A DNA stretch of 64,000 bases from Sphingomonas sp. So64.6b. GTDB taxonomy: Bacteria > Pseudomonadota > Alphaproteobacteria > Sphingomonadales > Sphingomonadaceae. Positions 36,023-44,126 of the stretch are shown here, one piece after another. The stretch covers positions 496,001 to 560,000 of the forward strand of contig NZ_CP048817.1 in assembly GCF_014171475.1 (NCBI RefSeq), given 5' to 3'. The stretch's first letter is position 1. Each line of letters opens with the position of its first letter. Both the position numbers and the translations under genes were made by a program. The notes below the pieces were generated by a model. That model did not search any database and was not told the DNA's origin. It saw only the letters and a list, made by a program, of their open reading frames with translations.

Positions 36023-37519
36023 TCAGCGCTGCCCTTGCCCCCGCAAAACATCCGCTGCGATCGCGCTGGCTGCCCGCGCCGCCCGCGCGCGGTCGCTCTC
36101 GCCCTCGGTCGGCAGCACGGGCAGGTCGGGCTCGATCCCCGCCTGCTCGTTCGTTCCATCGGCGCGCAACCGCAGACAATTGGGCATGCGAAAGCGCAGG
36201 CGCGAATGGATGAGTACCACTGGCGTGGCACTGGTCATGAAGCCGCACCCGTCGCCGCCGGTGCGCACGCCGACGATCTTCGCGACATGATTGTCGCGCA
36301 TCACCGCGGCAAACATCTCCGCTGACGAGTAAGAGCGCTTGTCGGCCAGCACATAGGTTGGCCCGGTCCAAGTCCCGAACTGCGCCTCCACCGTCGAGGC
36401 GGAAGACAAGCTTGTTGCGACCGCCCTGTCGGCATAGGCGCCACGCGGCAGCCCGGCGCTGGCGCCCCCAGAATAACCGGCATCGACGAGGCGGTTGCAT
36501 GCCGCCAACGACCATCGCCGCTGCTCGCGCCAGACCCAGGACAAATCGCAACCGCGCCGGCCGATCTGCGCTTTCAGATTCGAGAAACGGATATGTGCCT
36601 CGCTCAATGCTTCGACGCCTGCCCTGCCGGGGCGCTTGTCGAGCGCGGCACTAAGGTTGCCAAGCACCTCATCGAAATACTCTGCCGCCACCGGCGCATC
36701 GATCATCAGCAGCCGTGCGGAATGGACCTGCCGGTTGGTGAACAGGCGCGAGGTCCAGTCGCCGCTGTCATCGCCACCGCCATTATTGCCGATATCGATC
36801 ACTATAGCGGTTGCGCCGCCCCGGCGAAGCCGCTCCATCGCATCGGCAAGGTCGCCGAACCAGCGGTTGACCGCCGTGTCCCTGACCGTGTCGGCCGTGA
36901 TCGGCGTGCCAGCCATGACCTGATCGGACCAGGCATGCAGACAGGCGGCGGGAAAGGCCCTGGCGCGAAAGGCCTGGATACGAATGAAGCCTAGGATCAC
37001 CCCTGGCTCGGGGCGGATAAGGCCGGTTCGGAATGTCTCGCCGAGACCATCGGATAACAGCTTGAATTCGGCCAGCCTTTCGAACGGCAGCGAAAAGGCC
37101 ACCGGTCCGGTGGATGCGAAACCGAGCGCGGCACAACCGCCGATCGGATCCTTGGCGCTCAGGGCCGGTTCAGCGGGTTCGGTTGCGCCGGCGCGGCCCG
37201 AGGGGGCGAGATAGGGTTGTTCCGAAAGATGACCGTCATGAAACCCCGCCACGAACGTGCGTATTGCATCCATCGCTTGCGCATCGCTTTGCGCATGGGC
37301 AAGCGCATCGGTGGCGGTACGGTTCAGCGCAGGCAGATCGACACCGCCCGCGCCTGAGCCTTTCCAGGCGAGATTGGCGTAACCCAGTTCCAGCGCATGT
37401 TTGAGCTCGGCATAGTCCTGCTGCCATGCGGCGCGGTCAAACGGTGTCGGCACGCTGGCCAGTGCCGGTGAAACGAAAAAGAGTGCGGCGGCCATCCGCA
37501 CGCCAAATCGAAATGTCAT
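36023..37519 (-). CDS. Secreted S41-family peptidase
   Basis: A 498-residue protein starting MTFRFGVRMAAALFFVSPALA, a signal peptide ending near residue 21. The S41 catalytic region includes AIVIDIGNNGGGDD and, about residue 398, SYSSAEMFAAVMRDN, the catalytic Ser motif of tail-specific protease family members. No PDZ domain is evident. It contains several cysteine residues (GGCAAL, RGCDLS, AACNRL, GDGCGFM), unusual for this family in cytoplasm but consistent with export. The gene is directly after (84 bases) an AraC-type regulator on the same strand. It may degrade periplasmic or extracellular proteins. Confidence 0.8.
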   Translation of the reverse strand: MTFRFGVRMAAALFFVSPALASVPTPFDRAAWQQDYAELKHALELGYANLAWKGSGAGGVDLPALNRTATDALAHAQSDAQAMDAIRTFVAGFHDGHLSEQPYLAPSGRAGATEPAEPALSAKDPIGGCAALGFASTGPVAFSLPFERLAEFKLLSDGLGETFRTGLIRPEPGVILGFIRIQAFRARAFPAACLHAWSDQVMAGTPITADTVRDTAVNRWFGDLADAMERLRRGGATAIVIDIGNNGGGDDSGDWTSRLFTNRQVHSARLLMIDAPVAAEYFDEVLGNLSAALDKRPGRAGVEALSEAHIRFSNLKAQIGRRGCDLSWVWREQRRWSLAACNRLVDAGYSGGASAGLPRGAYADRAVATSLSSASTVEAQFGTWTGPTYVLADKRSYSSAEMFAAVMRDNHVAKIVGVRTGGDGCGFMTSATPVVLIHSRLRFRMPNCLRLRADGTNEQAGIEPDLPVLPTEGESDRARAARAASAIAADVLRGQGQR

Positions 37520-37602
37520 TTTCACGATCGCCTTTTCTGCCCGAACGGCGACCTGAATAGGTTTCCGGCCACAGTGTCTTGGACGCAATGCGCTTTTGGA
37601 CG

Positions 37603-38382
37603 TTACGCGCCGCTTCTGAAGCCTCCGGGCGAGCAGCCCATCATGCGGCGAAACAAACGAGAAAGATGCGCCTGATCGCAAAAGCCGCATGCCGCGGCGA
37701 TTTCGCTCAGCGGCATTCTCGTTTCGCGCAACAGCCGGGCGGCGTGGTCGACGCGGCGACGACGCTGATATTCGGCCGGAGAATAGCCTAATTCTCTGCG
37801 GAACGCCCGCGTCAGCGTCGCGGGATGGCAGTTCACCCTGACACTCAGGATCGCAATGGACAGCGGATCGTCTCCGGCGGACTCGATCTCCCGACACGCT
37901 CTTTCCGCCAGCGACGAGGCGGGTGCCATTGGCCGTGACAGATCGCGCCCAAGCAGCGCAGCGAGCTGCCATAACAGGCCTTCTGCGGCCATAGCGGAGT
38001 AGCCGTCTCCAACCGCAAGTTCGACAGCGATTTGCCGCCCGATCCGGGCGATCTCGATCGATCGCGTAGCAGGCGCGGTTGTGAACGGAATTGTGGCGGC
38101 GAGATAGTCGAGCAGCGCTGGCTCCGGCATCACCAGCAGCTTCGATGCGCCGCTCGCGCCGAATTGCTGAGCGTGCGGCATGTTGGCCGGACAGACGAGC
38201 AAGCTGCCGACGCTATGCTCAACTGTCCGTCCCGCGATCGATTCCTGATAATCTCCCGAGAGGACGATCGTCAGGCTGGCATCGGCATGGCTATGCGGCA
38301 CGATCCTGCTGCCCGCCCGGTAGCGTTTCCGCCGAAAGCTCGACGGGCGACTCTTGGCCCAGGACGACGGCGTCGGCTGCAT
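37603..38382 (-). CDS. AraC-family transcriptional regulator
   Basis: A 259-residue regulator with an N-terminal cupin-like domain (HSHADASLTIVLSGDYQES, the sugar/arabinose-binding style motif) and a C-terminal double helix-turn-helix (LSIAILSVRVNCHPATLTRAFRRELGYSPAEYQRRRRVDHAARLLRE, then EIAAACGFCDQAHLSRLFRRMMGCSPGGFR). It lies between an MFS exporter (86 bases upstream, same strand) and an S41 peptidase (downstream). It may regulate either. Start at ATG 38382. Confidence 0.9.
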   Translation of the reverse strand: MQPTPSSWAKSRPSSFRRKRYRAGSRIVPHSHADASLTIVLSGDYQESIAGRTVEHSVGSLLVCPANMPHAQQFGASGASKLLVMPEPALLDYLAATIPFTTAPATRSIEIARIGRQIAVELAVGDGYSAMAAEGLLWQLAALLGRDLSRPMAPASSLAERACREIESAGDDPLSIAILSVRVNCHPATLTRAFRRELGYSPAEYQRRRRVDHAARLLRETRMPLSEIAAACGFCDQAHLSRLFRRMMGCSPGGFRSGA

Positions 38383-38468
38383 CTTCCGACCTTACAATTG
38401 GCGTCAACGATTGAAAATGCCGCATCGTTCGCCACCGGTCGTTAGGTGCCGTTTTGCCCGAAGCTGGG

Positions 38469-39689
38469 TTATGCCCTGCTGGCGCGCTTGGGATCGGGCA
38501 GGAAGACCGCCAGCAGCCCGATCGCCGGTAGGAACGCGCAGATGGCATAGACCATCTCGATGCCCGACCGGTCCGCGACCTCGCCCAGCACGGCCGCGCC
38601 GATCCCGCCCATGCCGAAGGAGAAACCGAAGAACAGGCCAGAGATCATGCCGATCTTTCCCGGCACCAGTTCCTGCGCGAAGACCACGATTGCGGGGAAG
38701 GCGGAGGCCAGGATCAAACCGATGATCATGGTCAGCGGCCCGGTCCAGAACAGGCTGGCATGCGGCAAGAGCAGCGTGAAAGGCAGCGCGCCAAGGATCG
38801 AGAACCAGATCACATATTTGCGCCCGAACCTGTCGCCGAGCGGTCCGCCAGCGATCGTGCCGATCGCGACCGAGCCGAGGAATGCGAACAGGTGCAACTG
38901 GGCGACCTCGACGGACACGCCGAAGCGGTGGATCAGATAGAAGGTAAAGTAGCTGGTGAGGCTCGCCAGATAGACATATTTCGAAAAGATCAGCGCCAGC
39001 AGGATGGCACTGCCGCCGAGCATTTTTCCGCGCGGCAAGGTCATGATGGCCTGTTGCCGCGCCGCGCCGCGCGAGAGGCGCGCAAGGCCATGATGCCGAT
39101 ACCATTGACCGACATTCCACAGGACCGCGCAGGACAGTAAAGCGAGCATCGCGAAAAAGGCCAGGCTCGACTGTCCCCAGCGCATCACCACGACCGCCGC
39201 CGCGAGCGGACCCAGTGCCGAACCGGCATTGCCGCCGACCTGGAACATCGACTGGGCCAGGCCATGCCGGCGGCCCGCCGCCATCCGCGCGACCCGTGAC
39301 GATTCGGGATGAAACACCGATGAGCCCATGCCGAGCAGGGACGCGCCGACCAGCAGCAGCCAGTAGCTGTGTGCGATCGACAGGAGAAGCAGCCCGGAGA
39401 GCGAGAACAGCGTGCCGCCGGGCAAGGCAAGCGGGGTGGGGCGTTTGTCGGCGTAGAGCCCGACCAGGGGCTGCAGGATCGATCCGGTCAGCTGATAAAC
39501 TAGCGTGACAAGGCCGATCTGGCTGAAGGAGAGAGCGAGTTCCGCTTTCAGACTGGGATAGATGGCCGGCAGCAACGACTGCATCATATCGTTGAGCAGG
39601 TGGCAGAAGCTGATCGCGACGATCACGCCGAACACCGTGGTGTCGGTGTCGGTATCGGTTTGCGGCGAGACAGCTGTGGTGGAGTTCAT
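38469..39689 (-). CDS. fsr: Fosmidomycin-resistance-type MFS exporter
   Basis: A 406-residue membrane protein with about twelve helices. It carries FCHLLNDMMQSLLPAIYP near the N terminus and HPESSRVARMAAGRRHGLAQSMFQVGGN, a motif block typical of Fsr, the fosmidomycin-resistance exporter of E. coli. The family also exports other compounds, so the substrate is not certain. It starts at ATG 39689, divergent by 99 bases from an AraC-type regulator, which is a likely controller. Confidence 0.85.
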   Translation of the reverse strand: MNSTTAVSPQTDTDTDTTVFGVIVAISFCHLLNDMMQSLLPAIYPSLKAELALSFSQIGLVTLVYQLTGSILQPLVGLYADKRPTPLALPGGTLFSLSGLLLLSIAHSYWLLLVGASLLGMGSSVFHPESSRVARMAAGRRHGLAQSMFQVGGNAGSALGPLAAAVVVMRWGQSSLAFFAMLALLSCAVLWNVGQWYRHHGLARLSRGAARQQAIMTLPRGKMLGGSAILLALIFSKYVYLASLTSYFTFYLIHRFGVSVEVAQLHLFAFLGSVAIGTIAGGPLGDRFGRKYVIWFSILGALPFTLLLPHASLFWTGPLTMIIGLILASAFPAIVVFAQELVPGKIGMISGLFFGFSFGMGGIGAAVLGEVADRSGIEMVYAICAFLPAIGLLAVFLPDPKRASRA

Positions 39690-39788
39690 GAAGCGGATCC
39701 GTCAATCGAAAGCGCCATCGCTATAGGCGCTGCCAAATCGACCCGCATTCCTATATGGGTCTTTCATCTTTGCGAGTGGGACAGTGCG

Positions 39789-40559
39789 ATGCCATGGTCC
39801 GATCCAGCCCTTGTCGAACATATCGACCGCCCGATCGTGGCGGTCGGCAATGAATATCCGCCGGCCTTCGAACTCGACTGGCATCAGCACCGCCGTGGCC
39901 AGTTGCTTTATGCTGCGCGCGGCGTGGTGGTGGTCAGCACGCCGCATGGGGCTTGGGTGGCACCGCCGGAGCGCGCGATCTGGACGCCTGGCGGATGCAG
40001 TCATGCCGTGCGGATGGTTGGCGCGGTGAGCACGCGCAGTGTGTTGATCGAACCGGATGCGCATGGCTCGCTCGGTGACAGGAACAAGGTGATCCAGGTC
40101 TCGCCGTTGCTGCGCAGCCTGTTGGAAGCCGCCGTCGACATCGTGCCGGAATATGATGTCGACGGACGGGACGGGATGGTCATGGCGTTGCTGCTCGCGG
40201 AACTGGCGCGCGCACCGACCGTCCCGCTTGCGGTACCCTTCCCGAAGACCGCGCAGATCGCCCGCAAATGCCAGATTTTCCTCGAATCCCCCACGCCGCA
40301 CGACACGATCGACCTCTGGAGTACGGATCTCGGCATGGGGCGCCGGGCATTTACCCGGCTGTTTCGAAGGGAGACGGGCCTTAGCTTCGGCACGTGGCGG
40401 CAACAGGCGTGCCTGCTGATCGCGCTGCCCAGGCTGGCCGCCGGAGAGTCGGTAACCCGGATCGCGCTCGATCTTGGTTATGAAAGTCCTGCGGCCTTCA
40501 CCACCATGTTCAAGCGGCTCATCGGCGTGGCGCCTAGCCATTATCGGCCATCGAGCTGA
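39789..40559 (+). CDS. AraC-family transcriptional regulator
   Basis: A 256-residue regulator with an N-terminal cupin-like domain (FELDWHQHRRGQLLYAARGVVVVSTPHGAWVAPPERAIWTPGGCSHAVRM) and a C-terminal helix-turn-helix domain (DLGMGRRAFTRLFRRETGLSFGTWRQQA, then VTRIALDLGYESPAAFTTMFKRLIGVAPSHYR). The ATG at 39789 gives MPWSDPALVEH; an upstream in-frame ORF start lacks support. It diverges from the fsr-like exporter over 99 bases and is the likely regulator of it. The inducer is unknown. Confidence 0.92.
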   Translation: MPWSDPALVEHIDRPIVAVGNEYPPAFELDWHQHRRGQLLYAARGVVVVSTPHGAWVAPPERAIWTPGGCSHAVRMVGAVSTRSVLIEPDAHGSLGDRNKVIQVSPLLRSLLEAAVDIVPEYDVDGRDGMVMALLLAELARAPTVPLAVPFPKTAQIARKCQIFLESPTPHDTIDLWSTDLGMGRRAFTRLFRRETGLSFGTWRQQACLLIALPRLAAGESVTRIALDLGYESPAAFTTMFKRLIGVAPSHYRPSS

Positions 40560-40579
40560 GCCGAATGGGCAAACGGCGA

Positions 40580-40608
40580 GGGCGGCGACCAATGACTGAT
40601 CGCCGCCC
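40580..40608. terminator. Bidirectional hairpin between convergent genes
   Basis: Nine-base-pair stem GGGCGGCGA (40580-40588) with TCGCCGCCC (40600-40608) and an eleven-base loop, lying between the end of the AraC-type gene and the end of the SDR gene. No strong T-run. Confidence 0.6.
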
Positions 40609-40632
40609 CTGCCGTGTCTCGACTGAGCCCGC

Positions 40633-41331
40633 TTACGCTACCACAGCTTCGCGATAGCGCGGCGCCGGGGTGCCGTTATTGAACCCAGGCTGCATCGCGA
40701 TGCGCGCCTCGTCATACGCGGCCCACAGCGTCCCGTCGGCCAGCGGCGGTATAGTCACCGCTTCGCGCCGGTCGAAGCCGACCAGTGCGGCATCCACCAG
40801 GTCGTCGACGCCCATCACCACTTCGGCTGGGAAGGTATCGATATCCTTGCCCGACCGCTCCCAGATTTCGGTGCGTGTCGCGGCAGGCAACACTGCCTGG
40901 ACATAGACGCCCTTCGGCCCGAGTTGGACGCCGAGCCAGCGGCTGACCGTCAGCAAGTGCGCCTTGGTGCCGTTATACGCGCCCTCGAACCCCTCGCTGA
41001 TAAGGCCCAGCACCGAGGCGATGTTGATGATCGCGCCCGTGCCGCGCGCGGCGAACGCCTTGCCCGCTGCCGCTGCCAGGCGGGTCGGGGCGGTGACGTT
41101 GACTGAGAGCAATTGCTCGATCTCATCGGTCGTGCTGTCGAGCAGGCTGCCGCGCAGACTCATGCCGGCATTGTTGACCAGCAGCGTGATCGACGCATCG
41201 TCAGCCAGCCGCTGTTCTACCGCGGCCAGATCGGCTTTGTCGGTCAGGTCGGCGCGCAGCACATCGACGGTCCGGCCGATACCCGATGACGCACCGGTGA
41301 TCAGAGCGGTGCCCTTTGTATTGAAAGTCAT
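40633..41331 (-). CDS. SDR dehydrogenase with an internal deletion in the cofactor fold
   Basis: A 232-residue SDR, shorter than the usual 260-270 for its type. TGASSGIG (cofactor loop), NNAG, and YNGTK (YxxxK) are all present. However, TGASSGIG is followed directly by RTVDVLRADLTDKADLAAVE, whereas SDRs of this type have about 35-40 further residues here (helix B, strand 2 and the start of helix C). The reading frame is intact, so an in-frame deletion seems to have removed part of the Rossmann fold. It may bind cofactor poorly or be non-functional. Start at ATG 41331. It diverges from the HxlR regulator. Confidence 0.85.
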   Translation of the reverse strand: MTFNTKGTALITGASSGIGRTVDVLRADLTDKADLAAVEQRLADDASITLLVNNAGMSLRGSLLDSTTDEIEQLLSVNVTAPTRLAAAAGKAFAARGTGAIINIASVLGLISEGFEGAYNGTKAHLLTVSRWLGVQLGPKGVYVQAVLPAATRTEIWERSGKDIDTFPAEVVMGVDDLVDAALVGFDRREAVTIPPLADGTLWAAYDEARIAMQPGFNNGTPAPRYREAVVA

Positions 41332-41364
41332 TGTTTGTCTCCGGGCCCGGTCAATCCGGGTCGC

Positions 41365-41400
41365 TTGCATAATGATAGGAATGTCACTATCATTATGCAA
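41365..41400. promoter_or_regulatory. Perfect 14-base palindrome, candidate HxlR operator
   Basis: TTGCATAATGATAG (41365-41378) and CTATCATTATGCAA (41387-41400) form a perfect 14-base inverted repeat with an eight-base spacer. The right arm ends on the first base of the hxlR-type start codon, and the left arm lies 33 bases upstream of the SDR start. HxlR-family proteins bind such palindromes between divergent genes. Overlap with the start codon implies a very short or leaderless transcript for the regulator. Confidence 0.85.
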
Positions 41401-41843
41401 TGGACACTGAGAAATTAGCTTCTGGTACCTGCCCGGTGGCGCGCGGTCTTGGCCGGGTTGGTGATAGCTGGACGATGCTGATCCTGCGCGATGCGGGGCT
41501 TGGCCTGACCCGGTTCGACGAATTCCAGCGCAGTCTGGGCATCGCGCCGAACATTCTCACCCGCCGACTTGCCGCGCTGGTCAGTGACGGTCTGCTTGAA
41601 CGCCGCCGCTATAGCGAGCGGCCCCCGCGTGACGAATATGTGCTGACCACATGCGGGCGGGACTATCTGCCGATCCTGCAGGCGCTCGGCGCATGGGGCA
41701 GGCGGTATTTCGGCGAAGGAAAGCTGTCGCAACTGGTCGAGGCGGAAAGCGGGCGGGCGATCGATCCTGTGGTTGTCGATCGGATCAGCGGCAAGCCGAT
41801 TGAAGAAATCGACTTGCGCCTCGTTCTGCCGACAGGCGGCTGA
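41400..41843 (+). CDS. HxlR-family winged-helix regulator
   Basis: A 147-residue protein with the HxlR pattern: C-P-V-A-RGLGRVGDSWTMLILRDAGLGLTRFDEFQRSLGIAPNILTRRLAALVSDGLLERRRYSERPPRDEYVLTTCGRDYLPIL. An N-terminal cysteine (C11) in GTCPVARG is in the position of the redox or electrophile-sensing cysteine of many HxlR-family members. It diverges from the SDR gene over a perfect operator palindrome, so it most likely represses that gene and itself. The start codon lies at the edge of the palindrome and there is no Shine-Dalgarno. Confidence 0.93.
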   Translation: MDTEKLASGTCPVARGLGRVGDSWTMLILRDAGLGLTRFDEFQRSLGIAPNILTRRLAALVSDGLLERRRYSERPPRDEYVLTTCGRDYLPILQALGAWGRRYFGEGKLSQLVEAESGRAIDPVVVDRISGKPIEEIDLRLVLPTGG

Positions 41844-41885
41844 CGGTTTGAGCTGACGTCCGACAGCGGACCAGTCGTGCCGACC

Positions 41886-42284
41886 TCAGTCGCCCATCTT
41901 CACGATCACTGCCCATTCCGCTGCACGCACCGGGCTGACCGACAGCCGCGATTGCCGCAGCATTTCCATGCCGGCAAGCTTCGGTTCGGCCTTCATTGCC
42001 GCCAGCGTCACCGGCTTTGCCAATGGCTTGAGCGGCTTGACCGCGACCGAGACCCAGCGCGCCTCGTCGCCATCCTGTTGCGCGGTCCGCGTCACCTCGA
42101 CCGTGCCGACCGCCGCCCTGTCCTTGCCTGAATGGTAGAACAGAGCGCGGTCGCCGACCGTCATTGCCTTCAGATGCAGCGCCGCGGCGGGGTTGCGCAC
42201 GCCGGTCCATTCGGTCTGGCCTTCGGCGAGCAGATCATCCCAGCTGTAACTGTCGGGCTCGGACTTCAGCAGCCAATATGCCAT
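41886..42284 (-). CDS. EVE-domain protein
   Basis: A 132-residue protein starting MAYWLLKSEPDSYSWDDLLAEGQTEWTGVRNPAAALHLKAM, the classic EVE-domain beginning, with GDRALFYHSGKDRAAVGTVEV and the tail RLSVSPVRAAEWAVIVKMGD. EVE domains are small PUA-like folds thought to bind modified nucleic-acid bases. Start at ATG 42284. It is convergent with the HxlR-type gene. The function in the cell is not established. Confidence 0.92.
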   Translation of the reverse strand: MAYWLLKSEPDSYSWDDLLAEGQTEWTGVRNPAAALHLKAMTVGDRALFYHSGKDRAAVGTVEVTRTAQQDGDEARWVSVAVKPLKPLAKPVTLAAMKAEPKLAGMEMLRQSRLSVSPVRAAEWAVIVKMGD

Positions 42285-42462
42285 TCGATCCTCCACTAGC
42301 ATTTGGGCGCCCAGGAATTTGGGGGCCTTATGCCAAGCTAAACCCCCGCTTAACATGTCATTCCGGCTCGGTTCAGCCCGACTCGCATATTTGTTGAAAC
42401 AAGCTGGCGTGTTGCCGCGTTTCGGCACCAGCGAATAGGTTTGTTGATCTGAGGAGGTCGAT

Positions 42463-42843
42463 ATGACGAATTTGATGAAGAAGGCCGTGCTCGGGGCGAC
42501 ACTCGCCGCAACGGCACTGACCGCTGCTGCGCCTGCTGATGCGCAACGTTACCGCCGCCACTATCATCGCGATAACGACGCCGGCGTCGCCGTCGTCGCC
42601 GGCATTGCCGGCCTCGCGATTGGTGCCGCCCTCGCATCGGACAGCCGCCGCGACCGCGAACGCTATTATGACGAACGCGGCTATGATTATAATTACGACG
42701 ACGGTTATTACCGTCAGCGCGGTTATTATCCGAACGATGGTTATTACGCCTATCGCTACCGTGATCGCTATGCCCGCTGCCATGTCGAGCGGCGCTGGGA
42801 TCCCTATTATCGCCAGCGTGTGCGGGTCCGGGTCTGCAACTGA
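42463..42843 (+). CDS. Secreted Tyr/Arg-rich protein
   Basis: A 126-residue protein with a signal peptide (MTNLMKKAVLGATLAATALTAAAPADAQ), a hydrophobic stretch (VAVVAGIAGLAIGAALAS) that may be a glycine-zipper-like membrane segment, then a region very rich in tyrosine, arginine and aspartate (RYYDERGYDYNYDDGYYRQRGYY). It ends with two cysteines. GAGGAGG just upstream gives a clear start. Proteins of this kind are common in sphingomonads and related bacteria; no function is known. Confidence 0.75.
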   Translation: MTNLMKKAVLGATLAATALTAAAPADAQRYRRHYHRDNDAGVAVVAGIAGLAIGAALASDSRRDRERYYDERGYDYNYDDGYYRQRGYYPNDGYYAYRYRDRYARCHVERRWDPYYRQRVRVRVCN

Positions 42844-42865
42844 TCCGGTGCGGATGAGATTGACG

Positions 42866-42893
42866 GCGGCGCGGGTAACTCCCGCGCCGCTTT
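42866..42893 (+). terminator. Terminator-like hairpin after the Tyr-rich protein gene
   Basis: Perfect ten-base-pair stem GCGGCGCGGG (42866-42875) with CCCGCGCCGC (42881-42890), five-base loop, followed by TTTC. It begins 23 bases after the stop of the gene ending at 42843. Confidence 0.75.
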
Positions 42894-42939
42894 CATATGG
42901 GCTGGCATCCGGCTCGATTTTGCGTCAAAGCCCGCCGCC

Positions 42940-43212
42940 ATGACCGACACTCCACCAGACCGCCTGTCCTCCAACCCACGCAGCCCGTTCTTCGACGAAG
43001 AGAAGCTGTCGCGCGGCATCGGCATCCGCTTCAAGGAGCGTGAGCGCCACGATGTCGAGGAATATTGCATCTCCGAAGGCTGGATTCGCGTCGCGCTCGG
43101 CAAGAAGGTCGACCGCAAGGGCAATCCACTGACGCTGAAATATAGCGGCCCGGTCGAGGCGTGGTTCGAGCGGCCTGCCGAGGGTGAGGCAGAGGAGACG
43201 CCTGAGGTTTGA
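42940..43212 (+). CDS. DUF3297 protein
   Basis: A 90-residue acidic/basic small protein matching DUF3297: TPPDRLSSNPRSPFFDEEKLSRGIGIRFKERERHDVEEYCISEGWIRVALGKKVDRKGNPLTLKYSGPVEAWFE. Members are found across proteobacteria, also named after glutathione-related annotation, but the function is unknown. It is monocistronic, between the Tyr-rich gene and a palindromic repeat. Start at ATG 42940. Confidence 0.9.
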   Translation: MTDTPPDRLSSNPRSPFFDEEKLSRGIGIRFKERERHDVEEYCISEGWIRVALGKKVDRKGNPLTLKYSGPVEAWFERPAEGEAEETPEV

Positions 43213-43234
43213 GGTCGGCTTAGCCCCGCTTCTC

Positions 43235-43326
43235 ACCGTTCGCCCTGAGCCTGTCGAAGGGCGCGAGCCACAAATCCGGCCGATGCAACGGGTGAGCAGG
43301 GCTTCGACAAGCTCAGCCCGAACGGT
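43235..43326. repeat. REP-like inverted repeat
   Basis: Two arms: ACCGTTCGCCCTGAGC followed by CTGTCGAAGGGC (43235-43262), and GGCTTCGACAAGC followed by TCAGCCCGAACGGT (43300-43326), forming an imperfect inverted repeat with a 37-base centre. The words CTGAGCCTGTCGAAGG and TTCGACAAGCTCAGCCC are a widespread intergenic repeat in proteobacteria. It separates the DUF3297 gene from the end of the PEP-mutase-family gene. Confidence 0.85.
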
Positions 43327-43337
43327 TTATTATTGCG

Positions 43338-44090
43338 TCAGCGCCAGGCGAACGCCGCCTGCGCATCCGCCTCGATCGCCTTCATCGCCGAGCGGTATGG
43401 CCCCGGACCATAGCTGATCCGCGAGACGCCGGCATTGGCCAGCACTGAGGTCGAGGGTACGCCGGGAAACGCCATGATGTTGACCGGCAGCTCGACCGCG
43501 CCGCACAGCTGCGCGATCAGCGCGGCATCGGTGAGGCCAGGCGCGAAGAAACCGCTCGCGCCCGCCGCAGCATAGGCCGTGGCGCGCTTGATCGCGACAT
43601 CGACCATCGCCTTGTCGTGCGTATCCTGGCTTGCCTGCAGGAAGATGTCGGTCCGTGCGTTGATGAAGAAATCCGCGCCGGCCCCCGCGCGCGCGGCGGC
43701 GATTCGCTTGATCTGGACCGGGATCGAATGAAGCTTGTTCTTGCCGACGATCTGGTCTTCGAAATTGCACCCGGCGGCACCCGTCGCGGCGAGCCGTGCG
43801 ACATTGGCCGCGACATCGTCGGGCTTGACCGCATAGCCGCCCTCGAAATCGATCGTCACCGGCAGCGACACCGCCCCGGCGATTCGCGCTGCGCTGGCCA
43901 GCACGTATTCGAGCGGGAGGGCTTCGCCATCGTCGAACCCTTGCGCGGCGGCAACCGACCAGCTGCCGGTCGCAATCGCCTTGGCACCGGCCCCTGCCAC
44001 CGCACGCGCGCTGCCGACGTCCCATGCATTATACAGGATCAGCGGGTCGCCTGCGACGTGCAGTGCAGCAAAGGCCAGTGCTTTCGACAT
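43338..44090 (-). CDS. Isocitrate lyase/PEP mutase family enzyme
   Basis: A 250-residue TIM-barrel-type protein with the family pattern: LILYNAWDVGSARAVAGAGAKAIATGS, FEGGYA, GCNFEDQIVGKNKLHS, FINARTDIFL and LPVNIMAFPGVPS. NFEDQ is the metal-binding region. The K-x-C-G catalytic motif of isocitrate lyase is absent, as in many short family members, so it probably acts on a small 2-oxo or phosphonate-type acid as lyase, hydrolase or mutase. It is on the reverse strand beside a LytTR response regulator; no operon partner suggests the substrate. Confidence 0.85.
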   Translation of the reverse strand: MSKALAFAALHVAGDPLILYNAWDVGSARAVAGAGAKAIATGSWSVAAAQGFDDGEALPLEYVLASAARIAGAVSLPVTIDFEGGYAVKPDDVAANVARLAATGAAGCNFEDQIVGKNKLHSIPVQIKRIAAARAGAGADFFINARTDIFLQASQDTHDKAMVDVAIKRATAYAAAGASGFFAPGLTDAALIAQLCGAVELPVNIMAFPGVPSTSVLANAGVSRISYGPGPYRSAMKAIEADAQAAFAWR

Positions 44091-44126
44091 AAGGATGCGA
44101 CCCCCCGAAATATGTTCTTTCGCGCC

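Noticed and set aside
36023-37972. 649-codon frame as the full S41 peptidase
   Set aside because: The first 151 codons are a shadow of the upstream AraC-type gene; the signal peptide begins at ATG 37519.
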